DNA of 64,000 nucleotides, from the NCBI GenBank assembly GCA_020687605.1, contig JAJEQY010000005.1, positions 1-64,000 of the forward strand, written 5' to 3'. The translations under genes and the position numbers were made by a program. How positions within the stretch are numbered: position 1 is the first letter of the stretch; each line of letters starts with the position of its first letter. Below, one piece after another: positions 1-9,269 of the stretch. Source of the stretch: Intestinimonas aquisgranensis. Lineage in GTDB: Bacteria; Bacillota; Clostridia; Oscillospirales; Oscillospiraceae. The notes under the pieces are model-generated. The model ran no database searches. It had not been told where the DNA came from and saw only the letters and a program-made list of their open reading frames with translations.

Positions 1-1655
1 GGTGACCATGCACCATTTCAGCGGTCTGGCTGCACCATTCGTGCGATCTAAGGGCACCGTTTCAGGCGGCGTATTCAGGTGGGGAGATCGATGAGAGTTA
101 TACCGTCAAACAGGACGGTCTGGTGGAATTTTTGAAATGCTAACACACAACAGTGGGCACACAGGGATACAACACCTACTTCCTCCTGCCCATGGCCGGG
201 GAGTACCAGGGATTCTTTCGCTCCAACGATCCTGACCACGACTGGGTGCGCACAGTGGAGCCCCCTCTGAATAAGCCAGACTCGTGCGCGCCTATTTCCA
301 TCCAATACCGTCTGTCTTTCTGTCTTTCATGGGCTATGTATTGTTGCCGGCGCGCCCGCGGATCCGAAATTCCTACCAGACAGATAGCGCCATCTTCCTG
401 TAAAAACGTCGGCCCTCCTTCCCCGTGGGCAGACCGCGTCTTTAGGACAAATCGTTGTACTATTTTTTCTTGAAAGTATCGGGGGACAGTGAGCTTCGCC
501 ATTCGCCCACCGGCCATCTACCTCTGCGGAATCACAAGTAGACAGCACTTCTCCAAAGGCTCTCGTCAATATGGAGACCGGAAATCTCGACCGCAGTTCT
601 CCGACTCCTCCATATATCCGGAATCGGAGGTTTTAAACTCCTTCTCTGCCGATCTGATGTGGTAACACCAGCCGTTGCAATACCATGTAATGCCGGATTT
701 CTTAGACGCGACACTGAGAAATCCATCTTTGGAGGGATCCACCTTGCCTTTCCTAAATTTCGCCTGCGCGAGCAGGAGCGCTTTCAGTTACCTCTTGCCC
801 CTATGGCGGAGATCGATGTATCCCCCTTAGAGCCTGCCTTCTGTCTTTGTCGGCCGGTTAGCTTCGTGTTTGATTAGATTGCTCTTGTGAGAGCGCTTTC
901 CCTCCTTTGGATAGGTCCTTGACCTAGATCTATCTCCCGCATCCATCAGCCGTATTCGTCCTTCTCCAGCAGTTTGACCAGCAGCGAATCTATGCTGTGA
1001 GCTAACGTGGCCTGCCGAGCCATAGTACTTCTCTTTTAGGAGCAGTCGGGAAAAGACCTTCTCCATACCCCCCTTCCGGCTGTTTGACATACTCATATCC
1101 CCCGCTCGTCAAAACTTCCATGGTATCAGCGACGCTCTTCAACTGCTTTCTCCACTCACTTCCGTTACCGCTCATGACCTTCACCTCTAGATGCAGCTGG
1201 AGCACATGGATCTGTTCTCCCGGCTAAGCCAGTCCGGCGGAGATGTCTCCCCCTCTCTCCAGCCTTCCGTCCACCTGGACGGTTATACTTTTGTTGGAAT
1301 GATAATCGAACCCGACGCACCTCCCCATGACGCCAAATGCCGATCCCACATCTGTCGTATTTTCAATACGTCGGAAGTATCTTCATAATAGCATCTACAC
1401 CTTAATTTTTATCATCTATTATTAGCAACTTTTTTAGTACCCCGGCTCTCTGCTGTATCTCAAAAGCATTCCGGTGCCATGCACCCCTTCCTTTTATATG
1501 CTCTTATGACCTATGGTATTCCCATGGCATGGTGCCGACAGACACTGAGAATAGGATCGCAAATCTCGGTGGAAAGGCCATGAGGAGCGTGGAAGCTTCT
1601 CTTCCCTCCATAAAAGAAACCAGAGACCTGGGCGGGTTTTATCTGGGTATATCAG
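1..1655. other. Gene-poor stretch with decayed coding traces
   Basis: No intact, recognisable gene is visible. A protein-like stretch on the plus strand at about 153-290 (from GTQGYNTYFLLP to EPPLNKP) has no start signal and is not continued, so it reads as a gene scrap. The sequence TGCACCATT occurs twice near the left edge (9-17 and 30-38). One further broken gene (946-1175, minus) is listed separately. The stretch looks like the eroded junk that often flanks mobile DNA. Nothing in it could be identified. Confidence 0.4.
946..1175 (-). pseudogene. Frameshifted small gene, unrecognised
   Basis: A good ribosome site (GAGGTGAAGG) precedes an ATG at 1175 and a protein-like start MSGNGSEWRKQLKSV. 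Near a run of six G/C the plausible reading moves to a second frame (MEKVFSRLLLKEKYYGS). Near 1013 it moves to a third frame (QATLAHSIDSLLVKLLEKDEYG), ending at a TGA at 946-948. A strong start plus sense in three successive frames points to a small real gene broken by at least two indels. The family was not recognised. Sequencing error at the G run is the alternative for the first shift. Confidence 0.35.
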
Positions 1656-1710
1656 CACACAACCTTGCCACCCGGTTTCTGAAAGAAGCGGGAGCAAGGT
1701 TGTGTGTTTT
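1656..1710 (+). terminator. Long hairpin followed by a T-rich tail
   Basis: A perfect 13-bp stem (CACACAACCTTGC at 1656-1668 with its complement at 1694-1706) encloses a partly self-complementary loop and is followed by TTTTCTTC. The tail is on the plus-strand side, so it would stop transcripts coming from the left. It lies just beyond the end of the minus-strand GroEL-like gene and has no clear T tract in that direction. Confidence 0.45.
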
Positions 1711-1756
1711 CTTCACCAATTTGATTGTATGAAGAAGTATCATCTTAATTTGACTA

Positions 1757-3400
1757 TTAGTAGAGCTGCTCTGGGTCAACTGTATATGTATCTGGGTCCG
1801 GATGTGTGACTGTCTCGGTGGTGCTGAGAAGTACAGTTGCATGACTCGTTAAAAACGTCCTTGCTGCGGATGAGGCTTTTTGCAAAGCCACCCTCGCCAC
1901 TTTGGCAGAATCCAGGATGCCATTTTCCAGGCAGTTACTGAACGTCCCCTGCAACACGTCAATCCCAACGGTATTCTCCCCCTCTCGAATCCGAGCACAC
2001 AGGCTGAGAGGGTCATGCCGCCCAGCATTCTCCATAATTTTAACAGCCGGTGCGAAGAGTGCACGCAGCACAATCTCTCCTCCAAGTTGCTCCTCTTTAG
2101 GCAACCCCCGTACCGCCTTGTCCACAGTCGAATACTGGTGCAAATAAGCTGCTCCGCCTCCAGGCAGAATACCTTCTTCCATGCAGGATCTTGCAGCGCA
2201 CAACCCCTTTTTAATGAAAACCCGCTGCTCTTGCCGCTCAAAACTGCTGACTGCGCCCACGCGCACGATTGCCGCACCGGAACTGAGCTTTGAAATCCGT
2301 TCCTGCAGCTGCTCCCCCTCGTAGGGATTTGCGGCCTGGGCCAGCTGCCTGTTTAATTGACATATACGCCTTTCCAGTGACATCGGCATTTTCCGATCCG
2401 CCAGAACAGTCGTGTGTGTTTTATCCACCTTTACCTGCCAAGCACGCCCAAGCAGAGCTGGAACTGCCTGTTTGAGCTGGTATCCCGCCTCCCCTCCGAA
2501 GACGTTTCCATCGGTCAACGCCGCCAAATCTTCCAAAGTCTCCCGACGCAGCACTCCGAGTCCAGGTGCTCTGACGCAACACACCTTAAGTCTTCCACGA
2601 TGGTGATTGAGGACAAATGTGGAAAGTGCTTCCTCTGAAATATCTTCGGCAATGACCAAGAGATTTGCCTGTTCCTCCCGCAAGGCATCCAACAACGGAA
2701 TGATCTCCCGCACAGATTGAAGCTCCTGACGACAAAGAAGCAAATATGGCCGCTCTAAGACCGTGCTGCTGTTCTTTGGGTCCGTAATAAAATACGGCGA
2801 CAAAAAACCTTGGTCAAACTGGTAGCCATGCGTATATTCAACATAGGTATGTGTCGTAGGTGACTCCCGGATTGTGACCAATCCATTTTGCCCGACCTGC
2901 GCTATGGCTTCAGCCACTACATTGCCAAGTGTTTTACTTTTGGCTGCGGTTGCAGCCACCTGTGTGATTTGCGTCTCACCAAGCGGGAGCTGTGCCTCCC
3001 GAAGCATGCCTGAGACCGCCGCATCCGTGGCAACAGCAATTCCCCGCTGCAAAGCGATGGGATCAGCGCCAGCGGCCAAAAGTCTTTCCCCCTCTTGAAT
3101 CATGGAATAGGCTAGCAGCGCCGCAGTTACAGAACCATCGCCTACTTCTTCTTCCATCTGTTCCACAACAGCACACAGATACCGTGCCCCGGTATTTTCC
3201 AGCGGTGGTTCTAGGGTGATCGTCTTCGCAACCTCCACGCCGTCCAATACAACATGTGGAGGCGCAAATGCCTGTCCGAGCATGACAGAGCGCCCGCTTG
3301 GTCCCAGCGTAACGCCTACCGCTCTGATCAACTGCCGCATACCGCAGAGAAGCCCCTTCCGTGCCTCGCCGTCAGAGCATAGCTCTCTTGCCAGTCCCAT
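1757..3400 (-). CDS. Divergent GroEL-family chaperonin, catalytic Asp replaced
   Basis: A 547-residue HSP60/GroEL-family protein. Family landmarks are visible: LGPSGR near residue 32, LDGVEVA at 52-58, GDGSVTA at 87-93 (GDGTTTA in typical GroEL), EEGILPGGG near 408-416 and GILDSAKVAR near the C-terminus. The aspartate that activates water for ATP hydrolysis (E. coli D398, in VEDALHAT) aligns with Lys398 (IKKGLCAA). The glycine/methionine tail is absent and no groES lies nearby. The ATG at 3400 was chosen because GAGGAG sits 8 bases before it. It starts 4 bases after the upstream FMN-protein stop, so the two are co-transcribed. It is probably not the housekeeping chaperonin. A client-specific or regulatory role is inference. 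Confidence 0.85.
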   Translation of the reverse strand: MGLARELCSDGEARKGLLCGMRQLIRAVGVTLGPSGRSVMLGQAFAPPHVVLDGVEVAKTITLEPPLENTGARYLCAVVEQMEEEVGDGSVTAALLAYSMIQEGERLLAAGADPIALQRGIAVATDAAVSGMLREAQLPLGETQITQVAATAAKSKTLGNVVAEAIAQVGQNGLVTIRESPTTHTYVEYTHGYQFDQGFLSPYFITDPKNSSTVLERPYLLLCRQELQSVREIIPLLDALREEQANLLVIAEDISEEALSTFVLNHHRGRLKVCCVRAPGLGVLRRETLEDLAALTDGNVFGGEAGYQLKQAVPALLGRAWQVKVDKTHTTVLADRKMPMSLERRICQLNRQLAQAANPYEGEQLQERISKLSSGAAIVRVGAVSSFERQEQRVFIKKGLCAARSCMEEGILPGGGAAYLHQYSTVDKAVRGLPKEEQLGGEIVLRALFAPAVKIMENAGRHDPLSLCARIREGENTVGIDVLQGTFSNCLENGILDSAKVARVALQKASSAARTFLTSHATVLLSTTETVTHPDPDTYTVDPEQLY

Positions 3401-3404
3401 GCAC

Positions 3405-4382
3405 CTACTCCTCAAGTTTGCCCTTCAGGCTTTCACACACATGGTGACTGCCCGATACCATCTCCTCGAATATTTCCGGAATGGTTTTAATATCGCAAAT
3501 GCTTCCAGAACACAGGCCGATCGGGAAAAGGCAGCCGTTCACATCTCCATCCGCATAGTGCTGCCGCTGTAGCTTGCCGCTGATGACGGTCATCAGCTGA
3601 TCCAAAGTGGCCCCCTGCCCCTCCAGTTCCAGCGTCTTTTGGGCTGCTGCGTTTTTCCAGACGCGGTTGGCATTTCGAAGACTCTTTTGTACAAGAACCG
3701 TATCCGTCTCCTTCGCCTCCAACAGCGCCTTTTTGAAGTTATCATGAATCGGACATTCCTTCGTCGCCACAAACCTGGTCCCCATTACAACACCTTCTGC
3801 CCCCAGAGCCAGCGCGGCGACAAAGGTGCGGCTATCAAAAATACCGCCACCGGCGATCACAGGAATAGAGAGCTCTTTGACTGCCTTTGGAATCAGGGCA
3901 AATGTGGACACATCGTCCATTCCGGGATGTCCGGCGCATTCAAAGCCTACAATGGTCACCGCATCGACACCTGCCCGCTCCACCGTCTTAGCATAGCGAA
4001 TCGCAGGCACTTTATGGATCAATTTTATGCCGTGTTCGTGCACACGCTGGACATACTCTGCCGGGTTTCGTCCGGAGGTCTCAATCACCGGTACTCCGGC
4101 TTCAAATGCCGCATCAAAAAACATATCGGTGCAGTCTGCATAGTCCTTATGGGGGAGCATGGATATGTTGAGGGCAAATGGTTTCCCAGCTGTTAGTTCC
4201 TTACACTTCTTCAGATCCGCCACGAGGCCTTCACGATCATTCATGAAGCGCGTTGCATTGATGATGCCCAGTCCACCAGCATTGGAGACAGCCGCGGCAA
4301 ATTCTGCTGTTGCAATCCACTGCATCCCCCCCTGGATGATGGGGTATTGAATACCGAGTAATTCTGTTACCTTCGTTTTCAT
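3405..4382 (-). CDS. Nitronate monooxygenase / FabK-like FMN oxidoreductase
   Basis: A 325-residue TIM-barrel flavoprotein of the 2-nitropropane dioxygenase/FabK family. It shows the N-terminal IQGGMQWIA signature, VTIVGFECAGHPG in the active-site region, and the FMN phosphate motif (AGGGIFDSRTF...GVVMGTRFVATKE) in the second half. Family members oxidise nitronates or reduce enoyl thioesters with FMN. The setting beside CoA-thioester genes favours a thioester or unsaturated acid substrate, but this is inference. It is first in a two-gene operon with the GroEL-like gene. A paralogue sits in cluster B (19632-20597). Confidence 0.8.
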   Translation of the reverse strand: MKTKVTELLGIQYPIIQGGMQWIATAEFAAAVSNAGGLGIINATRFMNDREGLVADLKKCKELTAGKPFALNISMLPHKDYADCTDMFFDAAFEAGVPVIETSGRNPAEYVQRVHEHGIKLIHKVPAIRYAKTVERAGVDAVTIVGFECAGHPGMDDVSTFALIPKAVKELSIPVIAGGGIFDSRTFVAALALGAEGVVMGTRFVATKECPIHDNFKKALLEAKETDTVLVQKSLRNANRVWKNAAAQKTLELEGQGATLDQLMTVISGKLQRQHYADGDVNGCLFPIGLCSGSICDIKTIPEIFEEMVSGSHHVCESLKGKLEE

Positions 4383-4528
4383 AGCAATTCCTTCCTTTCA
4401 ACCGATTTTCCCACGCTCTTGTCATTATTTTTGCACACATTATTATATGTATTTCATCGCATTTTTGTAAAATAGCAATAACCTAATGACAGCGATAGTA
4501 AAAATCTATGGCAAAGGAAAGTATCCCA

Positions 4529-5515
4529 TCATGAGCCTTTCGGCGAAAAACGGCCTCCCCGTCTGTAACAGTTCACACCAGGAGGTTCCATCTCGATTAG
4601 ATCAAATGGGTAGCTACACTCTCGAATGGTGTCTTGAAGCGTCTCAATAAAGCAGCGGGCATCCTTAGAAAAGTATCGGGTGCGAGGATATATGACAGCG
4701 ATCACCCTGGAGAGGCCGCGATCCTGGAATACATAATATCTCATCTTCTCCGATTTTCCTCCCAGAATTCCTACCTCCGGTAAGATGGTCACTCCTATGC
4801 CCATAGCGGCAAGTTTATGCGCGGTCTCCAGATTTCCACATATGGTAACTTTTTTAGGTATACAGTTGATCTCCGTAATCAGCGTACGGAAGACCTGGCC
4901 AATGTATTGTTCGCGATGAAGCATTACAACCGGCAGTCCGGCAAGAGCGGCCTTTTCAATCACCGGAAAAGGCTCTTGCGCCTTGTGCGGAATGAGAAAG
5001 TCTTTGGGAGCTGCCAATAACAGCCGTTCCCGTATCAGTGGAATATTCGTGTAATGAACGCTGTCCATATAGGGTGCACCGATGATTAGATCGCAGGTGC
5101 TGTTCTCCAAAAGTTCGATGAGCTCTACATTCCAGCGCTCATTGATTATAATGTCGCACCCTGGCATCTTTTTGTAAAAGCGGGAAACCACCTCTGGCAT
5201 CAGGAGCGCGCTGCGCTGCATGGAAAGTCCAATGGTCAGATGTCGCCTTCGGCCCCCGGCGATTTCAGCTAGCTGCCGTTCCATTTGCTCCTGGGCATCT
5301 AATGTTTTCCTTGCCCAGTCTACATACACCATTCCGGCGTCTGTCAGCTGTAGTGGAACCTTTTTCCGGTCAAATAGTTCCACACCAATCTGCTTCTCTA
5401 AGCTTTGAATGCTTTGACTCAAGGACGGCTGGGAGATGAACAGCTTTTTAGCTGCGCGAGAAAAATTGTGTTCATCCGCCACGGCGACTACATAGCGAAG
5501 CTTATTGAGATCCAT
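4529..5515 (-). CDS. LysR-family transcriptional regulator
   Basis: A 328-residue LysR-type regulator. The N-terminal winged HTH is clear (MDLNKLRYVVAVADEHNFSRAAKKLFISQPSLSQSI), followed by a periplasmic-binding-protein-like effector domain from about residue 90. It is divergent from the crotonase operon across a 331-base gap and lies upstream of, and on the same strand as, the FMN protein and GroEL-like genes. The usual arrangement predicts that it controls the divergent operon in response to a pathway acid or CoA ester. The C-terminal tail past about residue 300 is longer than in typical members. Confidence 0.9.
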   Translation of the reverse strand: MDLNKLRYVVAVADEHNFSRAAKKLFISQPSLSQSIQSLEKQIGVELFDRKKVPLQLTDAGMVYVDWARKTLDAQEQMERQLAEIAGGRRRHLTIGLSMQRSALLMPEVVSRFYKKMPGCDIIINERWNVELIELLENSTCDLIIGAPYMDSVHYTNIPLIRERLLLAAPKDFLIPHKAQEPFPVIEKAALAGLPVVMLHREQYIGQVFRTLITEINCIPKKVTICGNLETAHKLAAMGIGVTILPEVGILGGKSEKMRYYVFQDRGLSRVIAVIYPRTRYFSKDARCFIETLQDTIRECSYPFDLIEMEPPGVNCYRRGGRFSPKGS

Positions 5516-5846
5516 TGTGCACCTCTTTTCCTTATATGGTACTCTGTTCTCATTATAGTATATATTGCTATCTGTCTCAACATATTTTATAGGATTTTCC
5601 TATTGATCTCATACGTAAATTCATATTTTACAAAAACACCTTCCTTCTTTATACTTCAACACGTAATTTGGCAAAAGTGCAACAATATTTCTCAATTTAT
5701 ACCGGCAAATCATCTAACATGACGGTCTTTTGTTGCATACGTATTATGACCCCTTGTGATCTGAGGAAACTCAAATCGGTTGATTGGAAACTAGTCTCTT
5801 GCACTATGCCAACAAAATATTTACATCAGAGAGGAGTGGAAAATAA
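5516..5846. promoter_or_regulatory. Divergent promoter region of the LysR gene and catabolic operon
   Basis: An AT-rich gap of 331 bases between two divergent genes. It contains ATAG-N9-CTAT (5555-5571), a dyad of LysR-box size, about 40 bases upstream of the regulator start and thus well placed for autoregulation. A TATTAT (5742-5747) could be the -10 of the rightward operon, with no convincing -35, as is common for activated promoters. GAGAGGAG before the ATG at 5847 is the ribosome site. Confidence 0.5.
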
Positions 5847-6635
5847 ATGAACTTCGAGCACATTCTGTTTGAAATCAGAGACCATGTTGGATATATCACA
5901 CTAAACAATCCCGCGAACCGGAATCCGGTTCCAAATCCGGCCAAAGCAGAACTAATGCAGGTATTTGACCGTTGTGATTTTGACGACGACATCCGAGCCG
6001 TCGTGCTCCGAGGTGCCGGCGGCAATTTCAGCGCCGGAGGTGACTTACATGCGATGCGTACCCGGCTGGAGAGGGGGGAACGCGGCACCAGGCTTAACTG
6101 CAGATTGGGCAGTGAAATGAATCTGCGACTGCGCAATGTCAAAAAGCCTACCATCGCGTGTGTGGAAGGCGCTGTTGCGGGCGCCGGCATGTGTCTTGCC
6201 CTGTCCTGTGATTTTCAGATTGTGGCAGAGGATGCCAAAATGACCTTTGCGTTTGTCAACATTGGTTACGTGCCGGATTCTGGCGCAACATACCTCGTGA
6301 GCCGCGCGATTGGTTATGTCAAGGCCACTGAATTGTTCATGTCCGGGAAGCGGTTCACCGGCCGGCAGGCCGCGGAATGGGGCCTGGTCACAGAGGCTGT
6401 CCCACAAGATCAGATTGATGCGCGCCTGGAAACCTATATTAAGAAATACGCAAACGGCCCTACTGTGGCCTATAGAAATATCAAAACAATGATAAATCGG
6501 GCCATGTTCTCCAGCTGGTCTTCCGGAATGGAAAGTGAAATCGAATGTCAGGGTGAGTGTGAACAGACGGCTGATTTCCGAGAGGCCGTCTTTGCCTTTT
6601 TTGAAAAGCGTAAGCCCGATTTCATTGGAAAGTAA
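5847..6635 (+). CDS. Crotonase-superfamily enoyl-CoA hydratase/isomerase
   Basis: A 262-residue crotonase-fold protein. The oxyanion-hole segments are present (GNFSAGGDLHAM near 64 and EGAVAGAGMCLALSCD near 108). The two glutamates of classic enoyl-CoA hydratase (E144 and E164, rat numbering) align with Cys and Phe. The second active-site loop instead reads FVNIGYVPDSG, the pattern of PaaG-like isomerases, where the Asp is catalytic. Isomerase or another crotonase chemistry is therefore as likely as hydration. It is the first gene of a five-gene plus-strand run and is followed 34 bases later by the CoA-transferase. The counterpart in cluster B (15889-16668) keeps both glutamates. Confidence 0.85.
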   Translation: MNFEHILFEIRDHVGYITLNNPANRNPVPNPAKAELMQVFDRCDFDDDIRAVVLRGAGGNFSAGGDLHAMRTRLERGERGTRLNCRLGSEMNLRLRNVKKPTIACVEGAVAGAGMCLALSCDFQIVAEDAKMTFAFVNIGYVPDSGATYLVSRAIGYVKATELFMSGKRFTGRQAAEWGLVTEAVPQDQIDARLETYIKKYANGPTVAYRNIKTMINRAMFSSWSSGMESEIECQGECEQTADFREAVFAFFEKRKPDFIGK

Positions 6636-6669
6636 CAAAAGGAAGTCCGTCTAAAAAGGAGGAATCAAA

Positions 6670-7887
6670 GTGGCACAAGCACTGGAAGGTATCCGGGTAC
6701 TGGATTTTACCGCGCACACATCTGGACCGACCGCTACCGCCATGCTGGCGGACAACGGCGCTGAGGTGATCAAAGTCGAGCCCTGCGGAAAGGGTGAAGA
6801 TACACGAGCCCTATTTCCCAGAATTGATAATGTGGCCATGACATTTCTGTGGAACAACCGCAGCAAAAAGTCCATTACGATAAACCTGAAAGATCCGGAC
6901 GGTGTACGTGTAATCAAGGAAATCGCAAAAACTTGCGACATCGTGGTGGAAAACTTCCGTCCCGGTCTGATGGACCGGCTTGGCCTCGGATACCGTGATT
7001 TTTGCAGTGTTAAGCCGGACATCATCTATGCCGCCCTCTCTGCGTTCGGACAGACGGGGCCACGTGCCGCCGATCCCGGTTTTGATATTATCGTGCAGGG
7101 CGCCAGCGGTATCATGGACCTGACCGGTGAACCAGACGGACTGCCGACAAAGAGCGGTTTTGTGCTGGGCGATATGGTGGGTGGCAAGGAGCTTTACGGT
7201 GCGATCCTTACGGCTCTTGTCTATAAACTTCGAACAGGGAAAGGGCAGTTTGTGGATGTGGGGATGCTGGAGGTCATGACCTCTATGAATATCTACATCG
7301 ATCAAGTCTTCATCGGGCGGCATGCCACGCGTGTAGGACGGCATCATAACAGTCTCGCTCCATATGGTGTATTCCGTGGGAAAAATGGACAGACCCTCAT
7401 CATTGCCGCATTTACACAAAAGCACTGGAAGACCCTCTGCGGCGATATCCTTGGGCATCCGGAGTTGGTCGAGGATCCCCGCTTTGTGGATGTAAAGGCC
7501 AGAGTAGAACACACCAAGGACTTGGAGAAAATGATCGAAGATTGGCTGGGACAATTCGATGATATCCGTGACGCGAAAGCGATTTTGGATGCGGCCGGTC
7601 TCGTTTGTGATAAAATCCAATCTACTACAGAGGTAGCGGAGGACGCTCAGCTTCTGGCGCGGAGCGGCATAATTGATATGCCCGGAACAAAAACCATGCA
7701 GAGGGATGGTTACATGACCTGGAAAACTAGAGGACCGGTAGCCAAATATTCTGAAACGCCCTCCAAGGTGGGGCCTGCGCCTGAGTTGGGTGAAAACAAT
7801 TATGAAATACTTACCTCCATCGGCATGAGCCGCGAGCAGGTTTATACGCTTGAGACAAGATGGGGACAGGAAATCGATCCGGCATGA
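6670..7887 (+). CDS. CaiB/BaiF family (class III) CoA-transferase
   Basis: A 405-residue class III CoA-transferase, normal family length. The N-terminal CoA-binding half carries GIRVLDFTAHTSGPTA and NGAEVIKVEP. The catalytic aspartate that forms the acyl anhydride is in SGFVLGDMVGG (about residue 167). It would move CoA from a product thioester to the incoming acid without ATP. A GTG start at 6670 is supported by AAGGAGGA eight bases upstream. It sits between the crotonase and the acyl-CoA dehydrogenase, a caiA/caiB/caiD-like trio. The true acid is unknown. Confidence 0.9.
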   Translation: MAQALEGIRVLDFTAHTSGPTATAMLADNGAEVIKVEPCGKGEDTRALFPRIDNVAMTFLWNNRSKKSITINLKDPDGVRVIKEIAKTCDIVVENFRPGLMDRLGLGYRDFCSVKPDIIYAALSAFGQTGPRAADPGFDIIVQGASGIMDLTGEPDGLPTKSGFVLGDMVGGKELYGAILTALVYKLRTGKGQFVDVGMLEVMTSMNIYIDQVFIGRHATRVGRHHNSLAPYGVFRGKNGQTLIIAAFTQKHWKTLCGDILGHPELVEDPRFVDVKARVEHTKDLEKMIEDWLGQFDDIRDAKAILDAAGLVCDKIQSTTEVAEDAQLLARSGIIDMPGTKTMQRDGYMTWKTRGPVAKYSETPSKVGPAPELGENNYEILTSIGMSREQVYTLETRWGQEIDPA

Positions 7888-7936
7888 CGGTAGCTGATGG
7901 ATCTGTTCAACCAATTCAAAAATAGGAGGAATTCAT

Positions 7937-9085
7937 ATGTCAACAAGTAGCTTTGACCTCTTGACCCCCATGCAGCAGGACTTGAGGATGATGGTTCGGG
8001 ATTTTGCCGACCGTGACATCATTCCCACCGCCAAGGTTTTGGAAGTGGAGGGCGTATTCCCAAAGGAGCTCTATCAGAAAGCCTTCGAAATGGGTCTAAC
8101 TACCATGATTCTTCCTGAAAAATACGGCGGTATGGGACTAGATATATTTACATATGCCATCTGCAAAGAGGAGCTGGCAAGAGGTGACGCCGGCTTTGCC
8201 GGCGCCGTAGCTGGCAGTTTTATGGGGAGTCTACCCGCCCGACTGTTCGGAAATGATTATCATTTGAAGCTCGTAACCGATATACTGTGCAATGGAGGCT
8301 CCATGGCCTTCGCATTGACGGAGGCCGAGTCCGGTTCTGATTCCGCGGATATGCGCACCACTTACGTAGATGACGGTGATGCCTGGGTCATCAACGGCTC
8401 TAAATGCTTTATTTCCGGCGGCTCCCACGCAGATATGTTCTTGGTTTACGCCACCAAGGACAGAGCACTGCGCAACAAAGGAATCTCGATGTTCCTAGTG
8501 GATGCAAAGACTCCCGGCCTCTCCATTGGCAAGCATGAGGATAAAATGGGTTATCGCACCTCCAGCACCAACACGATCAATTTTGACAATGTAAGGATTC
8601 CGAAGGAAAATATCATTGGCAATGAATGCGAAGGAATGGATATGATGCGGCAGTGTCTGAACCGCACGCGCCCCACGGCCGGTGCAGGCGCTATCGGGAA
8701 TGCCCAGTATGCCTTCGAAGTAGCCGTTGAGTACGCCAAGGTCCGAAAGTCTTTTGGCAAGCCCATCTACAAGCATCAGGGCATCGGGTTTAAGCTGGCA
8801 GATATGTATACATTGCTGGAGGCCGGGCGTCTTCTGTGCTGGCAGGCCTGTAAAACTGCAGACGCCGGAATTGTGGATACGAAGCTTTTCTCGGCATCCA
8901 AGGTATTCGCCGCAGACGCAGGTATGAAGGTCTGCACGGAAGCGGTGCAGATTCTGGGCGGATATGGCTATAGCAGGGAATACCCTGTGGAAAAACGGTT
9001 CCGTGACGCCAAGATCTATCAAATTTTTGAAGGGACCAATGAGATCCAGCGCATGATTATCTGCGGGGATGTAGTAAAAAACTAA
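7937..9085 (+). CDS. Acyl-CoA dehydrogenase
   Basis: A 382-residue FAD acyl-CoA dehydrogenase, typical length. It shows the ALTEAESGSDSADMRTT flavin/substrate motif, INGSKCFISGG, and the C-terminal IFEGTNEIQRMI whose Glu is the usual catalytic base. In anaerobic clusters such enzymes often run as enoyl-CoA reductases with EtfAB. No etf genes are in this window, so electrons must come from elsewhere. ATG at 7937 follows AGGAGGAATT. It is the third gene of the operon, 49 bases after the CoA-transferase. Confidence 0.92.
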   Translation: MSTSSFDLLTPMQQDLRMMVRDFADRDIIPTAKVLEVEGVFPKELYQKAFEMGLTTMILPEKYGGMGLDIFTYAICKEELARGDAGFAGAVAGSFMGSLPARLFGNDYHLKLVTDILCNGGSMAFALTEAESGSDSADMRTTYVDDGDAWVINGSKCFISGGSHADMFLVYATKDRALRNKGISMFLVDAKTPGLSIGKHEDKMGYRTSSTNTINFDNVRIPKENIIGNECEGMDMMRQCLNRTRPTAGAGAIGNAQYAFEVAVEYAKVRKSFGKPIYKHQGIGFKLADMYTLLEAGRLLCWQACKTADAGIVDTKLFSASKVFAADAGMKVCTEAVQILGGYGYSREYPVEKRFRDAKIYQIFEGTNEIQRMIICGDVVKN

Positions 9086-9145
9086 CCGGTCGTTTGCTGC
9101 GCACAAAATCCGCAAAACCCATTGTCTCACGCTGAGAAGGGTTCG

Positions 9146-9181
9146 CCTCCCCCTGCCGGGGCTCCCCGGCGGGGAGGAGGG
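9146..9181. other. GC-rich hairpin between dehydrogenase and carrier
   Basis: CCTCCCC and TGCCGGGG pair with CCCCGGCG and GGGGAGG around a three-base loop. There is no T tract on either side, so it is more likely an mRNA-stabilising or processing hairpin that separates the enzyme genes from the transporter genes than a terminator. Confidence 0.35.
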
Positions 9182-9269
9182 CATCTCGACACAGCCGCGT
9201 TTTACCGATTCAATAATAGATGTTATTGGGAACGGGTTATGAGTGCTAAATAGCAAGGAGGAGGAAACT

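Noticed and set aside
1..60. Two copies of TGCACCATT near the left edge, considered as an IS21-type end
   Set aside because: Only nine bases are shared and no transposase is visible within the window.
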